This document shows positions 28,819 to 37,487 of a stretch of DNA of 64,000 bases, piece after piece. The notes beneath the pieces are model-generated. The model was not told where the DNA came from. It worked only from the letters and a program-made list of their open reading frames with translations, and ran no database searches. Position numbers and translations under genes: made by a program. The DNA is taken from NCBI RefSeq assembly GCF_000166275.1, contig NZ_CM001023.1:3785001-3849000 (forward strand). The letters run 5' to 3'. How positions within the stretch are numbered: the first letter of the stretch is position 1; each line of letters begins with the position of its first letter. Source of the stretch: Algoriphagus machipongonensis. Lineage in GTDB: Bacteria; Bacteroidota; Bacteroidia; Cytophagales; Cyclobacteriaceae.

Positions 28819-29751
28819 ATGGAATATCGTAAGCTGGGCAAAACCGATATGGAGGTTTCCATCCTTGGATTTGGAGCCTCCCCTCTAGGTAATGTTTTCG
28901 ATGAATGCACCGAAAAAGAAGCCTTGGAAACAGTCGCTCATGCCATTGATCATGGAATAAATTTCTATGACGTTTCTCCATTCTATGGGCTGACTTTGGC
29001 TGAAGAACGACTTGGAAAAGCATTGGAATCAAAAAGGAAAGAGATTTTTCTAGCGTCTAAATGTGGCCGTTATGGCCTCCAGGAGTTTGATTTTTCCAAA
29101 AAGAGGATTTTAAAAAGTATTGACGAATCACTTTCCAGACTTAAAACAGATTACGTAGATCTACTTCAGTTACATGACATAGAGTTTGTAGACAAAAGCC
29201 AAATACTGGAAGAAGCGATTCCTGCGATTGAAGAAATCAAATCCAGTGGAAAAGCCAGATACATAGGAATCACAGGCCTTCCTGTTAGATATTTAGCTCA
29301 AATAGCAAGGGAAGTAGAAATAGACACTGTACTTTCTTGGGCTCATTACAATCTCTTGGAAGATGAGATCAATGATGAACTTGTGCCACTTTCTAAAGAA
29401 AAAGGTTTTGGATTAATGAATGCTGCCCCATTGATGCAGCGAATTTTATCAGACGCTCCACTACCGGATTGGCATAGATCACCTGATGAAGTGAAAGCTA
29501 TGCAGCCTAAATTGTTGGCTATTTGCAATAAATATGGAGTCCGATTAAGTGACGTTGCTTTGCGTTATGCGATGGATCACCCTGCCATTTCTTCCACCAT
29601 TGTCGGGATGAATAACAAAGCTCTTGTGGCTAAGAATTTAGAAGCAGTGGATTTTGAAATTCCTGCAGAGCTACTGGATGAAATCACAGACTTATTAGCC
29701 CCAGTAAAAAACAAAATGTGGTTTGAAGGAAAGCCTGAAAACAACTTATAA
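28819..29751 (+). CDS. L-galactose dehydrogenase-like aldo/keto reductase
   Basis: 310 aa. The AKR tetrad is D51, Y56, K81 and H119. The sequence follows plant L-galactose dehydrogenase unusually closely along its whole length: GFGASPLGNVF, INFYDVSPFYG, KCGRYG, SIDESLSRL, LLQLHDIEF and GITGLP. That family (also called D-threo-aldose or L-fucose 1-dehydrogenase) oxidises C1 of L-galactose or L-fucose to the 1,4-lactone with NAD. It sits 31 bp after the sulfatase and 9 bp before the zinc dehydrogenase. L-galactose and L-fucose cannot be told apart from sequence alone. Confidence 0.8.
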   Translation: MEYRKLGKTDMEVSILGFGASPLGNVFDECTEKEALETVAHAIDHGINFYDVSPFYGLTLAEERLGKALESKRKEIFLASKCGRYGLQEFDFSKKRILKSIDESLSRLKTDYVDLLQLHDIEFVDKSQILEEAIPAIEEIKSSGKARYIGITGLPVRYLAQIAREVEIDTVLSWAHYNLLEDEINDELVPLSKEKGFGLMNAAPLMQRILSDAPLPDWHRSPDEVKAMQPKLLAICNKYGVRLSDVALRYAMDHPAISSTIVGMNNKALVAKNLEAVDFEIPAELLDEITDLLAPVKNKMWFEGKPENNL

Positions 29752-29760
29752 AATTAAAAA

Positions 29761-30786
29761 ATGATGAAAGCATTAGTAATCACTGAAGTTGGAAAGACTG
29801 AAATCCAAGAGGTGGAAAAACCAAATATCTCTTCAGAAGAAGTCTTGGTGAAAGTTGGAATGGTAGGATTTTGCGGTGGTGATTTAAATAGTTTTAGAGG
29901 TCTTTTCCCTTTGCAGGAATACCCCAATATTATAGGACATGAAGTGGGAGGAACCATAGAGGCAATTGGAGAAAATGTACCTGATAGCCTTTCCATTGGT
30001 ACCAAAGTCACCGTTTACCCTTATCAAAATTGTGGAACCTGCGTCGCTTGTCGAAAAGGCAGACCTAACTGCTGCAAAACCAATAAAACTATGGGCGTCA
30101 GGAGACCGGGAGCGATGACACGATACATAGCTGTGCCCTATCAGGATGTTTTCCCATCCGAAAAATTATCCCTCAAAGAGTTAGCTCTTGCTGAACCATT
30201 GACAGTAGGTTTTCATGCAGCCGAACGAGGTCGAGTAAATGAAGAAGATTGTGTCGCTGTCTTGGGTTGCGGAATCGTTGGAATGGGGGCAATTGCTTCT
30301 TCTGTAGAAAGAGGAGCAAAAGTTATCGCTATTGATTTAGATGATAATAAATTGGAAATCGCCAAAAAAATCGGAGTGGCTCATACCATCAATCCAAGTA
30401 AGGTAGATCTTCATGAAACTCTCCAAACCATAACCAATCAGGATGGACCTGATGTTATTATTGAAGCTGTCGGAAGCCCTACAACTTATAGAGCTGCTGT
30501 AGAAGAGGTGGCTTTTACAGGCCGGGTTGTTTGTATTGGCTACGCCAAAAAAGATGTGGACTTCAATACTTCCCTATTTGTACAAAAGGAAATAGAAATC
30601 CTTGGATCCAGAAACTGCTTAGGAGATTTTCCAATTGTGATTCAGTATCTGGAATCGGGAAGATTTCCTGTTGACGAGGTAGTAAGCAAAATCGTAAGCA
30701 TTGATGAAGCGCCACAAACTATGATTGACTGGGATGCCAATCCTGTCGGTATCACCAAAATAATGATTGACTTTGACCAAGAATAA
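29761..30786 (+). CDS. Zinc-dependent alcohol dehydrogenase, L-galactonate 5-dehydrogenase-like
   Basis: 341 aa (tandem ATG at 29761/29764). Catalytic zinc ligands C38, H60 and E61; structural zinc cysteines C91, C94, C97 and C105; Rossmann motif VLGCGIVGMGAI. Several blocks resemble E. coli LgoD (YjjN), which turns L-galactonate into D-tagaturonate: PY-x2-C-x2-C-x2-C-x3-R-x-NCC, ALAEPLTVGFHAAERG and KEIEILGSRNCLGDF. As I compare these from memory, the substrate call is inference; a threonine- or sorbitol-dehydrogenase relative is the alternative. It fits as step two after the lactone-forming AKR. Confidence 0.7.
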   Translation: MMKALVITEVGKTEIQEVEKPNISSEEVLVKVGMVGFCGGDLNSFRGLFPLQEYPNIIGHEVGGTIEAIGENVPDSLSIGTKVTVYPYQNCGTCVACRKGRPNCCKTNKTMGVRRPGAMTRYIAVPYQDVFPSEKLSLKELALAEPLTVGFHAAERGRVNEEDCVAVLGCGIVGMGAIASSVERGAKVIAIDLDDNKLEIAKKIGVAHTINPSKVDLHETLQTITNQDGPDVIIEAVGSPTTYRAAVEEVAFTGRVVCIGYAKKDVDFNTSLFVQKEIEILGSRNCLGDFPIVIQYLESGRFPVDEVVSKIVSIDEAPQTMIDWDANPVGITKIMIDFDQE

Positions 30787-30787
30787 C

Positions 30788-31603
30788 ATGATTAAATCCT
30801 CAGCGACGATTGCCTTAGTACCCCAAATAACTTATGGTCCCTGGATCTATTGGAAGGATCTGGAGTCAAGCATGCAAAAAGCTTCCAAACTTGGGTTTGA
30901 TGCGATGGAGCTTTTCACACCTGCATCGGATACAATAGATGAAGGGCGGTTAAAAGAACTATTAGATCAGTACCAACTTGAATTATCTGCAGTAGGTACC
31001 GGAGCAGGAAAAGTTATTCATGGAATGACTTTAACTGACCCAGATCCCGTAATTCGTCAGAAAGCCATATCCTTTGTTTCCGATATGATTTCATTCGGGG
31101 CAAAGTTTGGAGCTCCTGCAATCATAGGTTCCATGCAAGGGAATGTACTTGAAGCAAAGGATCGGGAATTAACGCTTTCTTGGTTGGCAGAAGCACTGGA
31201 AGTACTGGGAAAAAAAGCTCATGATTCTGGGACATTTCTGATTTATGAGCCACTTAATCGGTACGAAACCAATTTGATGAACACCATGAAAGCTGGAGTA
31301 GAGTTCCTTGAAAAGCTAGACACCAAAAGCGTAAAGCTATTGGCAGATCTATTCCATATGAATATCGAAGAAGCAGACATTTCTGAAAGCATCTTAGCCT
31401 CAGGCCCACATATTGGACATATTCATTTTGCAGATAGTAACAGGAAGCCAATAGGTTTAGGACATACTGAGATGTCCTCGGTTTCAGAAGCAATCAAATC
31501 AATCAATTATGAAGGATACATTTCGGCAGAGGCATTTCCCGAACCTAGTCCCGATGAAGCTGCGGCTCAAACCATACAATCATTCAAAAAATACTTTAGA
31601 TAA
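30788..31603 (+). CDS. Sugar isomerase/epimerase-like TIM-barrel protein
   Basis: 271 aa from ATG 30788, 1 bp after the dehydrogenase stop. It is an AP-endonuclease-2-type TIM barrel: GFDAMELFTPASD, LIYEPLNRYETNLMN, VKLLADLFHMNIEEADI and IGHIHFADSNR give the usual Glu/Asp/His metal cluster of D-tagatose 3-epimerase-like enzymes. There is no leader, so it is cytoplasmic. In this context a keto-sugar-acid (for example tagaturonate) epimerisation or isomerisation is an attractive guess. Confidence 0.8.
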   Translation: MIKSSATIALVPQITYGPWIYWKDLESSMQKASKLGFDAMELFTPASDTIDEGRLKELLDQYQLELSAVGTGAGKVIHGMTLTDPDPVIRQKAISFVSDMISFGAKFGAPAIIGSMQGNVLEAKDRELTLSWLAEALEVLGKKAHDSGTFLIYEPLNRYETNLMNTMKAGVEFLEKLDTKSVKLLADLFHMNIEEADISESILASGPHIGHIHFADSNRKPIGLGHTEMSSVSEAIKSINYEGYISAEAFPEPSPDEAAAQTIQSFKKYFR

Positions 31604-31615
31604 AGCCCAATTGCC

Positions 31616-31957
31616 ATGAAGAAATTTTGCTTCACCCTGGATTTAATAGATGATCCTGAAATGATCAAAGAATACGAACAGTATCATGCTGCTGGACAAG
31701 CTTGGCCAGAGGTAACCCAACACGATTTTGATTGTGGGGTACGCAACATTGAAATTTTCAGAACTGGAAACCGAATGTTTATGATTTTGGAAGCCGGAGA
31801 TGATTTCTCATTAGAGGAAAAAGCTAAAAAGGATGCTGAAAACCCAAAAATCCAAGAATGGGAAAAACTGATGTGGAAATACCAAAAAGCCATTCCTTGG
31901 GCTAAACCGGGTGAAAAATGGGTCTTAATGAATAGAATATTTAAATCAGGCGAATAA
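31616..31957 (+). CDS. L-rhamnose/L-fucose mutarotase family protein
   Basis: 113 aa, the normal length. It matches the RhaM/DUF718 dimeric alpha-beta-barrel: YEQYHAAGQAWPEV (with H24 in the active-site position), CGVRNIEIFRTGNRMFMILEA and MWKYQKAIPWAKPGEKWVLMNRIF. The family interconverts alpha and beta anomers of 6-deoxy-L-hexoses, supplying the right anomer to a C1 dehydrogenase such as the AKR in this operon. 12 bp from each neighbour. Confidence 0.87.
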   Translation: MKKFCFTLDLIDDPEMIKEYEQYHAAGQAWPEVTQHDFDCGVRNIEIFRTGNRMFMILEAGDDFSLEEKAKKDAENPKIQEWEKLMWKYQKAIPWAKPGEKWVLMNRIFKSGE

Positions 31958-31968
31958 TATAAATCAAA

Positions 31969-32883
31969 ATGAAAAACACGTTCCCTTTAATTGCTTTCAG
32001 TTTCTTACTGCTATTTTTTAGCAGCTACACCCCAAAAGCTAAATCTCCCAAACACGTTCTTATTTTTGGTATCGATGGATTGAGTGTAGAAGGGCTAGAG
32101 AAAGCCAAAACGCCAAACATTGATAAGTTATTTTCAGACGGAGTTTTATCCATCAACACCCGATCTGTTATGCCCTCGGTAACCCTACCAAATTGGACGA
32201 GCCACTTAACCTCTGGAGGTCCCGAGCAACATGGAGTGACGTTTAATGGATGGACTTTAGAAGAGCATGAATTAAACCCAATTGAGAGTGATGCTGAGGG
32301 CTATTATCCCTCAATTTTCAAAACCCTGAAAGAGCAGACTCCTGAAATCAAGACCGCATTTTATTACAATTGGGGGAATTTGATCAACTCTTTTAATCAG
32401 AAATATCTAGACGAAGTGAGTTTTGAAGCAGATGATCAGTATGTGGAAAACTATGAAAAGGCACTACAATTCTCCAAGGACAATCAAGAGGTTCCTACTT
32501 TGATTTTTCTTTATACAGTTCATGTAGATCATGCTGGACATAGCAATGGCTGGATGTCCAAAGAATACATCAAAGCCATTGAAGCCGCTGATAAGGCAAT
32601 CGGAGATTTCATTAAAAACATGAAGTCGGAAGACCTTTTCAAGGATACCAGTTTCTTACTGATCACAGATCATGGAGGAAAAGGAAATGGTCATGGTGGG
32701 CTTAGTATGGGAGAAATGGAAGTTCCATGGGCTATCACCGGGCCCAATATCAAAAAAGACCAAAATTTTAAGTCCCCAAATAGCAATGCCAATACTGCCC
32801 GGATCATCGCCGATATTTTTGGAGTAAAAGAATTGCAGCCCTCTGCCATTGGTATAACTCCGAAGGGAATATTTAAGAAATAG
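31969..32883 (+). CDS. Exported alkaline-phosphatase-superfamily phosphodiesterase/nucleotide pyrophosphatase-like
   Basis: 304 aa with an N-terminal signal segment (FPLIAFSFLLLFFSSYTPKA). Core metal and nucleophile blocks of type I phosphodiesterases: IFGIDGLSVEGL, MPSVTLPNWTSHLTSGG (Thr nucleophile), VDHAGHSNG, and TDHGG-KGNGHGG. It is shorter than eukaryotic NPPs. It could hydrolyse phosphodiesters or, given the shared superfamily fold with sulfatases and its location, a sulfated or phosphorylated sugar. It is probably periplasmic. Confidence 0.8.
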   Translation: MKNTFPLIAFSFLLLFFSSYTPKAKSPKHVLIFGIDGLSVEGLEKAKTPNIDKLFSDGVLSINTRSVMPSVTLPNWTSHLTSGGPEQHGVTFNGWTLEEHELNPIESDAEGYYPSIFKTLKEQTPEIKTAFYYNWGNLINSFNQKYLDEVSFEADDQYVENYEKALQFSKDNQEVPTLIFLYTVHVDHAGHSNGWMSKEYIKAIEAADKAIGDFIKNMKSEDLFKDTSFLLITDHGGKGNGHGGLSMGEMEVPWAITGPNIKKDQNFKSPNSNANTARIIADIFGVKELQPSAIGITPKGIFKK

Positions 32884-32960
32884 AGAAAAATACCGCATAC
32901 TTGTATAGCCCAAATGATCTGTTCAATGCGACATTTCAATACCACCAACCTTAAAACTTT

Positions 32961-34523
32961 ATGAGAATCTCAATTTTTGGACTTATTGCCCTTTTTCTGG
33001 CATTTGGATGTACCAATTCCGAAACCAAGGAGAGTGACCTCCCTAGAATTGCCATTGCGGGATTAGCCATTGAATCAAGTACATTTTCTCCCGCTACAAG
33101 TGATGCAGCTGCCTTCAGAACTCGTGTTGGCGAGGAGATATTTAGCTATTATCCATTTTTGGATTCAGGATCTGTAGACAAATCACGTGCAGATTGGTTT
33201 CCAACCTTGAGAGGCCATGCCATTCCTGGGGGAATTGTCACTCGTGAAGCCTATGATTCATTAGTTGGAGTTACTTTGGAAATGTTAAAGGAAAACCTTC
33301 CGTATGATGGATTATTTTTCGACATCCATGGTGCAATGAGTGTGGAAGGATTGGATGATCCCGAGGGAGATTTCATTGTAAAAGTTCGAGAGATCGTGGG
33401 AACAGAAACTTTGATTTCGACTTCCATGGATTTACATGGAAATGTTTCAAAAAGACTGGCCGAAAACACAGATTTAATCACTTGTTATAGAATGGCTCCG
33501 CATGAGGACGCTTTGGAATCAAAGCAGAGGGCTGTTGAAAATATGCTAGACAGATTAGAAAGTGGGAAAGGAAAACCAGCCTACAAAGCATGGATTCCAG
33601 TTCCAATTCTTCTGCCTGGAGAAAAGACCAGTACTCGTATTGACCCGGGAAAAAGTCTCTATGCAAAAATCCCTAGCCAGACTGAAAAAGAAGGAGTCAT
33701 TGATGCCGCCATATGGATTGGTTATGCATGGGCAGATGAACCAAGGAATCATGCTGTAGTCATGGTCACAGGTGATGATGAGAAGGCAGTATCAGAGTCT
33801 GCTGAATATTTAGCCAATAGCTTTTGGGATGTGAGAAATGAATTTGAATTCGTGGCTCCTGTTGCCACTTTGGATGAGAGTTTAAAAATGGCTTTGGCTA
33901 GTGATAAAAAACCATATATGATCAGTGACATGGGTGATAACCCTACAGCCGGTGGTGCCGGAGATGTCACTTGGACTATCACAGAAGTTTTGAAGCGTCC
34001 AGAGTTTAAGTCACCAAATGGCCCCACCCTGATTTACGCATCTATTCCAGGTCCGGAGTTTGTAGAAAAAGCCATCGCAGCAGGTGTGGGCGCTGAGGTG
34101 GAAGGTACCGCTGGTGCGGCCGTGGATGATCGCTTTGCTCCACCTGTACCCTTAAAAGGAACAGTTGAGTTTATTAAAGAAGGTGATCGTGCAGCAGAGG
34201 TGGAAGTTGTGGTAAGAGTCGGTTCGGCACATGTGATTGTCACCAAAAAACGTAAACCCTATCACAATGAAAGCGATTTCACAGAACTGGGATTAAACCC
34301 AAGAGAAGCAGATATCGTGATGGTGAAAATAGGGTATTTAGTGCCTGAACTTTATAATATGAGAGGTGATTGGGTTATGGCTTTGACACCAGGAGGTGTG
34401 GACCAAGACTTGGAGAGATTAGGCTATAAACGCATCAATAGACCTATGTTTCCATTGGATAAGGATATGGAAAACCCGGATTTAAGCACTCGGTTTATTC
34501 CAGCTTCTGACGAATTGAAATAG
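32961..34523 (+). CDS. M81-family (MlrC-like) metallohydrolase, lipoprotein
   Basis: 520 aa with leader MRISIFGLIALFLAFGC, a lipobox at Cys17. Metal-binding blocks of the MlrC N-terminal domain are FDIHGAM, SMDLHGNVS and MAPHEDALE, and the MlrC C-terminal domain includes SDMGDNPTAGGAGD. MlrC is known for the last step of microcystin breakdown, but most M81 proteins have no known substrate. It is the last gene of the sugar operon (78 bp after the previous gene) and is closed by a terminator. Its role may be ring or amide hydrolysis; a lactonase is otherwise missing here. Confidence 0.83.
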   Translation: MRISIFGLIALFLAFGCTNSETKESDLPRIAIAGLAIESSTFSPATSDAAAFRTRVGEEIFSYYPFLDSGSVDKSRADWFPTLRGHAIPGGIVTREAYDSLVGVTLEMLKENLPYDGLFFDIHGAMSVEGLDDPEGDFIVKVREIVGTETLISTSMDLHGNVSKRLAENTDLITCYRMAPHEDALESKQRAVENMLDRLESGKGKPAYKAWIPVPILLPGEKTSTRIDPGKSLYAKIPSQTEKEGVIDAAIWIGYAWADEPRNHAVVMVTGDDEKAVSESAEYLANSFWDVRNEFEFVAPVATLDESLKMALASDKKPYMISDMGDNPTAGGAGDVTWTITEVLKRPEFKSPNGPTLIYASIPGPEFVEKAIAAGVGAEVEGTAGAAVDDRFAPPVPLKGTVEFIKEGDRAAEVEVVVRVGSAHVIVTKKRKPYHNESDFTELGLNPREADIVMVKIGYLVPELYNMRGDWVMALTPGGVDQDLERLGYKRINRPMFPLDKDMENPDLSTRFIPASDELK

Positions 34524-34540
34524 AAGTAAAAATTATTTAG

Positions 34541-34574
34541 AAATGCTGTTCATAATCCGAACAGCATTTTTTTT
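34541..34574 (+). terminator. Rho-independent terminator closing the sugar operon
   Basis: A perfect 11-bp stem, AAATGCTGTTC / GAACAGCATTT, with a 7-nt loop, followed by an 8-T run (34567-34574). It lies 18 bp after the M81 stop and separates the 27198-34523 operon from the next operon. Confidence 0.92.
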
Positions 34575-34603
34575 ATATTCATTACCTAACAAATCAAACA
34601 CTT

Positions 34604-35056
34604 ATGAAAAAGTTGCTGATACTTGGCCTTTTTATCTTTTTGGGGTCTCCTTCATTTTCTCAGACGCAGCAAGAAGAAATTGAAATAATAGAGGTCCTAA
34701 TACAAGAGTCATTTGATTCACTTTTCTCAGCTTTCAACAGCGAAAAAATCGAAAACTATTATACCGAAGACTTCCTTTTATTGGAAGATGGTGAAGTCTG
34801 GAACAATAAAATCATCAAAGAGTACTTTGATAATGCCATTAAAAAGCAGCCTATTCCCACACGTGTCAATAAATTTGAATTCATTGAAACCAAGGTTGAT
34901 GGAGATATGGCCTGGACTGCCTACCACAACTATGCTAAGATTTCCAGAGATGGAGAAGTCATCCGTGAAGTCCACTGGCTAGAAAGTGCTGTGGCTGTAA
35001 AAACAGCCGCTGGATGGAAACTTAAAATGTTGCATAGTACACCAATTAGAGATTAA
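34604..35056 (+). CDS. Exported NTF2-like (SnoaL/DUF4440-type) protein
   Basis: 150 aa with a signal peptide (MKKLLILGLFIFLGSPSFSQ). The cone-shaped NTF2-like fold is suggested by the helix SFDSLFSAFNSEKIENYY, then TEDFLLLEDGEVW, and terminal strands WLESAVAVKTAAGWKLKMLHSTPI. The function is unknown; some relatives are small-molecule binders or isomerases. It is the first gene of a tight five-gene operon ending at 37454. A similar exported protein is encoded at 60937-61356. Confidence 0.8.
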   Translation: MKKLLILGLFIFLGSPSFSQTQQEEIEIIEVLIQESFDSLFSAFNSEKIENYYTEDFLLLEDGEVWNNKIIKEYFDNAIKKQPIPTRVNKFEFIETKVDGDMAWTAYHNYAKISRDGEVIREVHWLESAVAVKTAAGWKLKMLHSTPIRD

Positions 35057-35061
35057 TAATT

Positions 35062-35994
35062 ATGAGTTTTTTAAAAAGATATTGTCTGATTTCCTTAGGC
35101 ATTTTCATGGGTTTCCACTCTCTTAAAGCCCAGGAAAATATTAAAATCCCTACCGAAACCCAGCAGATTTTATTCCTTGGAAATAGCATCACATATGGGG
35201 GCCAGTACATTGCCTTTATAGAAACATATTACCGTATCAAACACCCGAATTCGTCCATAGAATGGCTGAATTTAGGTTTACCCAGTGAGACCGTTTCTGG
35301 ACTATCTGAAGAAGGGCATGCGGGCGGAGCTTTCCCAAGACCCGATTTACATGAACGATTAGACCGAATTTTTGAACAATTACAACCTGATATCATTTTC
35401 GCCAATTATGGTATGAATGACGGCATTTACCTTCCTCTGGATGATAATCGATTTGCATCCTATAAATCGGGAATTGAATGGCTAAACCAAAAGATTGACT
35501 CCATCGCTGCAGCTGCAGTTTTCGTCACACCTCCGGTTTTTGACCCTAAAAAAGGCGAAGCTTATGCCAATGTGCTCGATAATTATTCTGATTGGCTGAT
35601 CAGCAAAAGGTATACGGATTATTGGAAAGTCATTGACTTACATTGGCCCATGAGAAAGTTTTTGGAAGATCAGCGTAAAAAGGATCCAGCCTACTTTTTG
35701 GCAAAGGACGGCATTCATCCAGGAGCAATAGGGCATTGGTTGATGGCAAAACCTATTCTTGAATACTTGGGAGAATACGTCGAGAATTTCGACTCCTTTG
35801 AGGAGGCAGTAGCAACTGAAGAGAATGCTCCCGAATTATTGATGCTTATCAGCCAAAAGCAAGCTATCTTAAGAGATGCCTGGCTTAGATCCACCGGACA
35901 CTTAAGACCTGGACTTGCAGAAGGATTACCTCTAGAAGAGGCCCTTAAACAATCTGCAGAATTGGAAGAGAAAATCCAAAGATTGCTAAATTGA
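35062..35994 (+). CDS. Exported SGNH/GDSL hydrolase
   Basis: 310 aa, with a signal peptide ending near SLKAQ. The four SGNH blocks are visible: LGNSITYG (S42), LNLGLPSETVSG (Gly), YGMNDG (N119) and DGIHPGAIGH (D216, H219). These enzymes are esterases or lipases; periplasmic ones in Bacteroidota often deacetylate polysaccharides or act on lipids. A helical C-terminal extension (~230-310) is also seen in related rhamnogalacturonan-acetylesterase-like proteins. 5 bp after the preceding stop. Confidence 0.86.
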   Translation: MSFLKRYCLISLGIFMGFHSLKAQENIKIPTETQQILFLGNSITYGGQYIAFIETYYRIKHPNSSIEWLNLGLPSETVSGLSEEGHAGGAFPRPDLHERLDRIFEQLQPDIIFANYGMNDGIYLPLDDNRFASYKSGIEWLNQKIDSIAAAAVFVTPPVFDPKKGEAYANVLDNYSDWLISKRYTDYWKVIDLHWPMRKFLEDQRKKDPAYFLAKDGIHPGAIGHWLMAKPILEYLGEYVENFDSFEEAVATEENAPELLMLISQKQAILRDAWLRSTGHLRPGLAEGLPLEEALKQSAELEEKIQRLLN

Positions 35995-35997
35995 TAT

Positions 35998-36585
35998 ATG
36001 CAAAAGGGAAGATTAGAAGCTTTTAGCGATGGGGTTTTAGCCATTGTAATTACAATCATGGTGCTCGAGATCAAAGTCCCCCATGGCGACGAATTATCAG
36101 ATCTAAAACCCTTGATCCCAATCTTACTAAGCTATATCCTGAGTTTTATCTACATCGGCATTTACTGGAATAACCATCACCATATGTTACATACAGTAAA
36201 ACATGTGAGTGGTAGCATTCTTTGGGCAAATCTTCATCTACTCTTTTGGCTTTCTTTAATTCCATTTGTCACGGGATGGCTTGGTGAAAACCACTTTGCA
36301 TCCTTACCCATGGCTTTGTATGGAATCATCCTCCTCATGTCAGCAATAGCTTATTTTATTCTTCAAAGGATTATTATTAAAGCACAAGGCAAGGAGTCCA
36401 TTTTAGCAAAAGCAATTGGTAAAGACTTAAAAGGAAACCTATCTCCGATCTTTTATATTTTGGGTATTTTGGCGAGTTTTTATAAGCCTTGGATCGCTGG
36501 CATATTTTATATCTTAGTAGCCTTAATGTGGCTGATTCCGGATCCGAGAATTGAGCGGACCCTCCGAGAATCCCATAAAAATTAA
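35998..36585 (+). CDS. TMEM175-family potassium-channel-like membrane protein (DUF1211)
   Basis: 195 aa with six hydrophobic helices. The signature R-x3-FSDGVLAIVITIMVLE (TM1), which carries the family's pore-lining hydrophobic residues, is complete, as is the WNNHHHMLHTV stretch after TM3. Bacterial TMEM175 proteins are tetrameric K+ channels. It starts 3 bp after the SGNH stop. Confidence 0.85.
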   Translation: MQKGRLEAFSDGVLAIVITIMVLEIKVPHGDELSDLKPLIPILLSYILSFIYIGIYWNNHHHMLHTVKHVSGSILWANLHLLFWLSLIPFVTGWLGENHFASLPMALYGIILLMSAIAYFILQRIIIKAQGKESILAKAIGKDLKGNLSPIFYILGILASFYKPWIAGIFYILVALMWLIPDPRIERTLRESHKN

Positions 36586-36591
36586 GCTTTA

Positions 36592-36978
36592 ATGAAAATC
36601 AATACTAAAATTGTTTTAATCCTAAGCTCTATTTTCTTAGGAATTCTTGGAGTGCTTATGTCATTTTTTCCACAGGAAATAGCCATTCATTTTAAAATTG
36701 ATCAAAGTACAAGTATCTTTTTTCAGCTAACAGGTGCGCTATATGTAGGCTTTGCTATGGTCAACTGGATGGTTAAAGGAAGTACTATGGGAGGTATTTA
36801 TAACCGACCTATTGCAATTGGGAATTTCACTCACTTCGTAGTAGGTGGCTTAGCCCTTTTGAAATACTCATCCAACAATCAAGATTCCGTTGAACTTTTA
36901 ATATTAACAGGGCTATATGCTGTTTTTGCTGTAACTTTTGGATTAATCGTATTTACTCACCCTCTAAAAGAAGCCTAA
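36592..36978 (+). CDS. Small four-helix membrane protein, unknown function
   Basis: 128 aa with four hydrophobic segments (about residues 6-26, 39-60, 76-92, 101-121). I do not recognise a named family; the spacing resembles small DUF4345-type or DoxX-like membrane proteins, but no motif decides it. It overlaps the thioesterase start by one base (TAATG) and lies 6 bp after the TMEM175 gene, so translational coupling is likely. Confidence 0.7.
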   Translation: MKINTKIVLILSSIFLGILGVLMSFFPQEIAIHFKIDQSTSIFFQLTGALYVGFAMVNWMVKGSTMGGIYNRPIAIGNFTHFVVGGLALLKYSSNNQDSVELLILTGLYAVFAVTFGLIVFTHPLKEA

Positions 36979-37454
36979 TGGAGAATCTACATAAAACATC
37001 TTTTCAATTTATCAGTGAGCCTTCAGATGTGAATTTCGGAGGTAAGGTCCATGGAGGTGTAGTGATGAAATGGATAGACCAAGCAGCCTATACTTGCGCG
37101 AGAACCTGGTCCGAAAGCTATTGTGTCACCGTGTATGTAGGTGGTATACGGTTCTATAAACCCATTAATATTGGCGAAGTCATCAAGATTGATGCAGCCG
37201 TGATTTACACTGGTAACTCAAGTATTCATATCATGGTGGAAATTTACAGCCGCGGGTTTTCCGACCAGAAGTTTGAGAAAAAGACACATTGTATCATCAT
37301 TTTTGTTGCGGTAGATGAAAATGGTAAATCCATCAAAGTAAAGCCTTGGATTCCTAAAACTGACCAAGAAAAGAAGCTAGAAGAATATGCCATGCGCCTC
37401 AAAACACTTCGTGAAAATATTCACAACGAGATGAAGCCTTTCTTTAATGAATAA
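36978..37454 (+). CDS. Acyl-CoA thioesterase, hotdog fold
   Basis: 158 aa. It carries the YciA/BACH-like block NFGGKVHGGVVMKWIDQAAYTCARTW, with the helix that holds the catalytic Asp, then VTVYVGGIRFYKPINIGEVIKIDAAV. Such enzymes hydrolyse acyl-CoAs in the cytoplasm. It is the last gene of the 34604-37454 operon. The next gene converges at 37488, with no clear terminator in the 33-bp gap. Confidence 0.86.
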   Translation: MENLHKTSFQFISEPSDVNFGGKVHGGVVMKWIDQAAYTCARTWSESYCVTVYVGGIRFYKPINIGEVIKIDAAVIYTGNSSIHIMVEIYSRGFSDQKFEKKTHCIIIFVAVDENGKSIKVKPWIPKTDQEKKLEEYAMRLKTLRENIHNEMKPFFNE

Positions 37455-37487
37455 TTACGTTGGATTTTAATCCACAAGATTAGGAAA

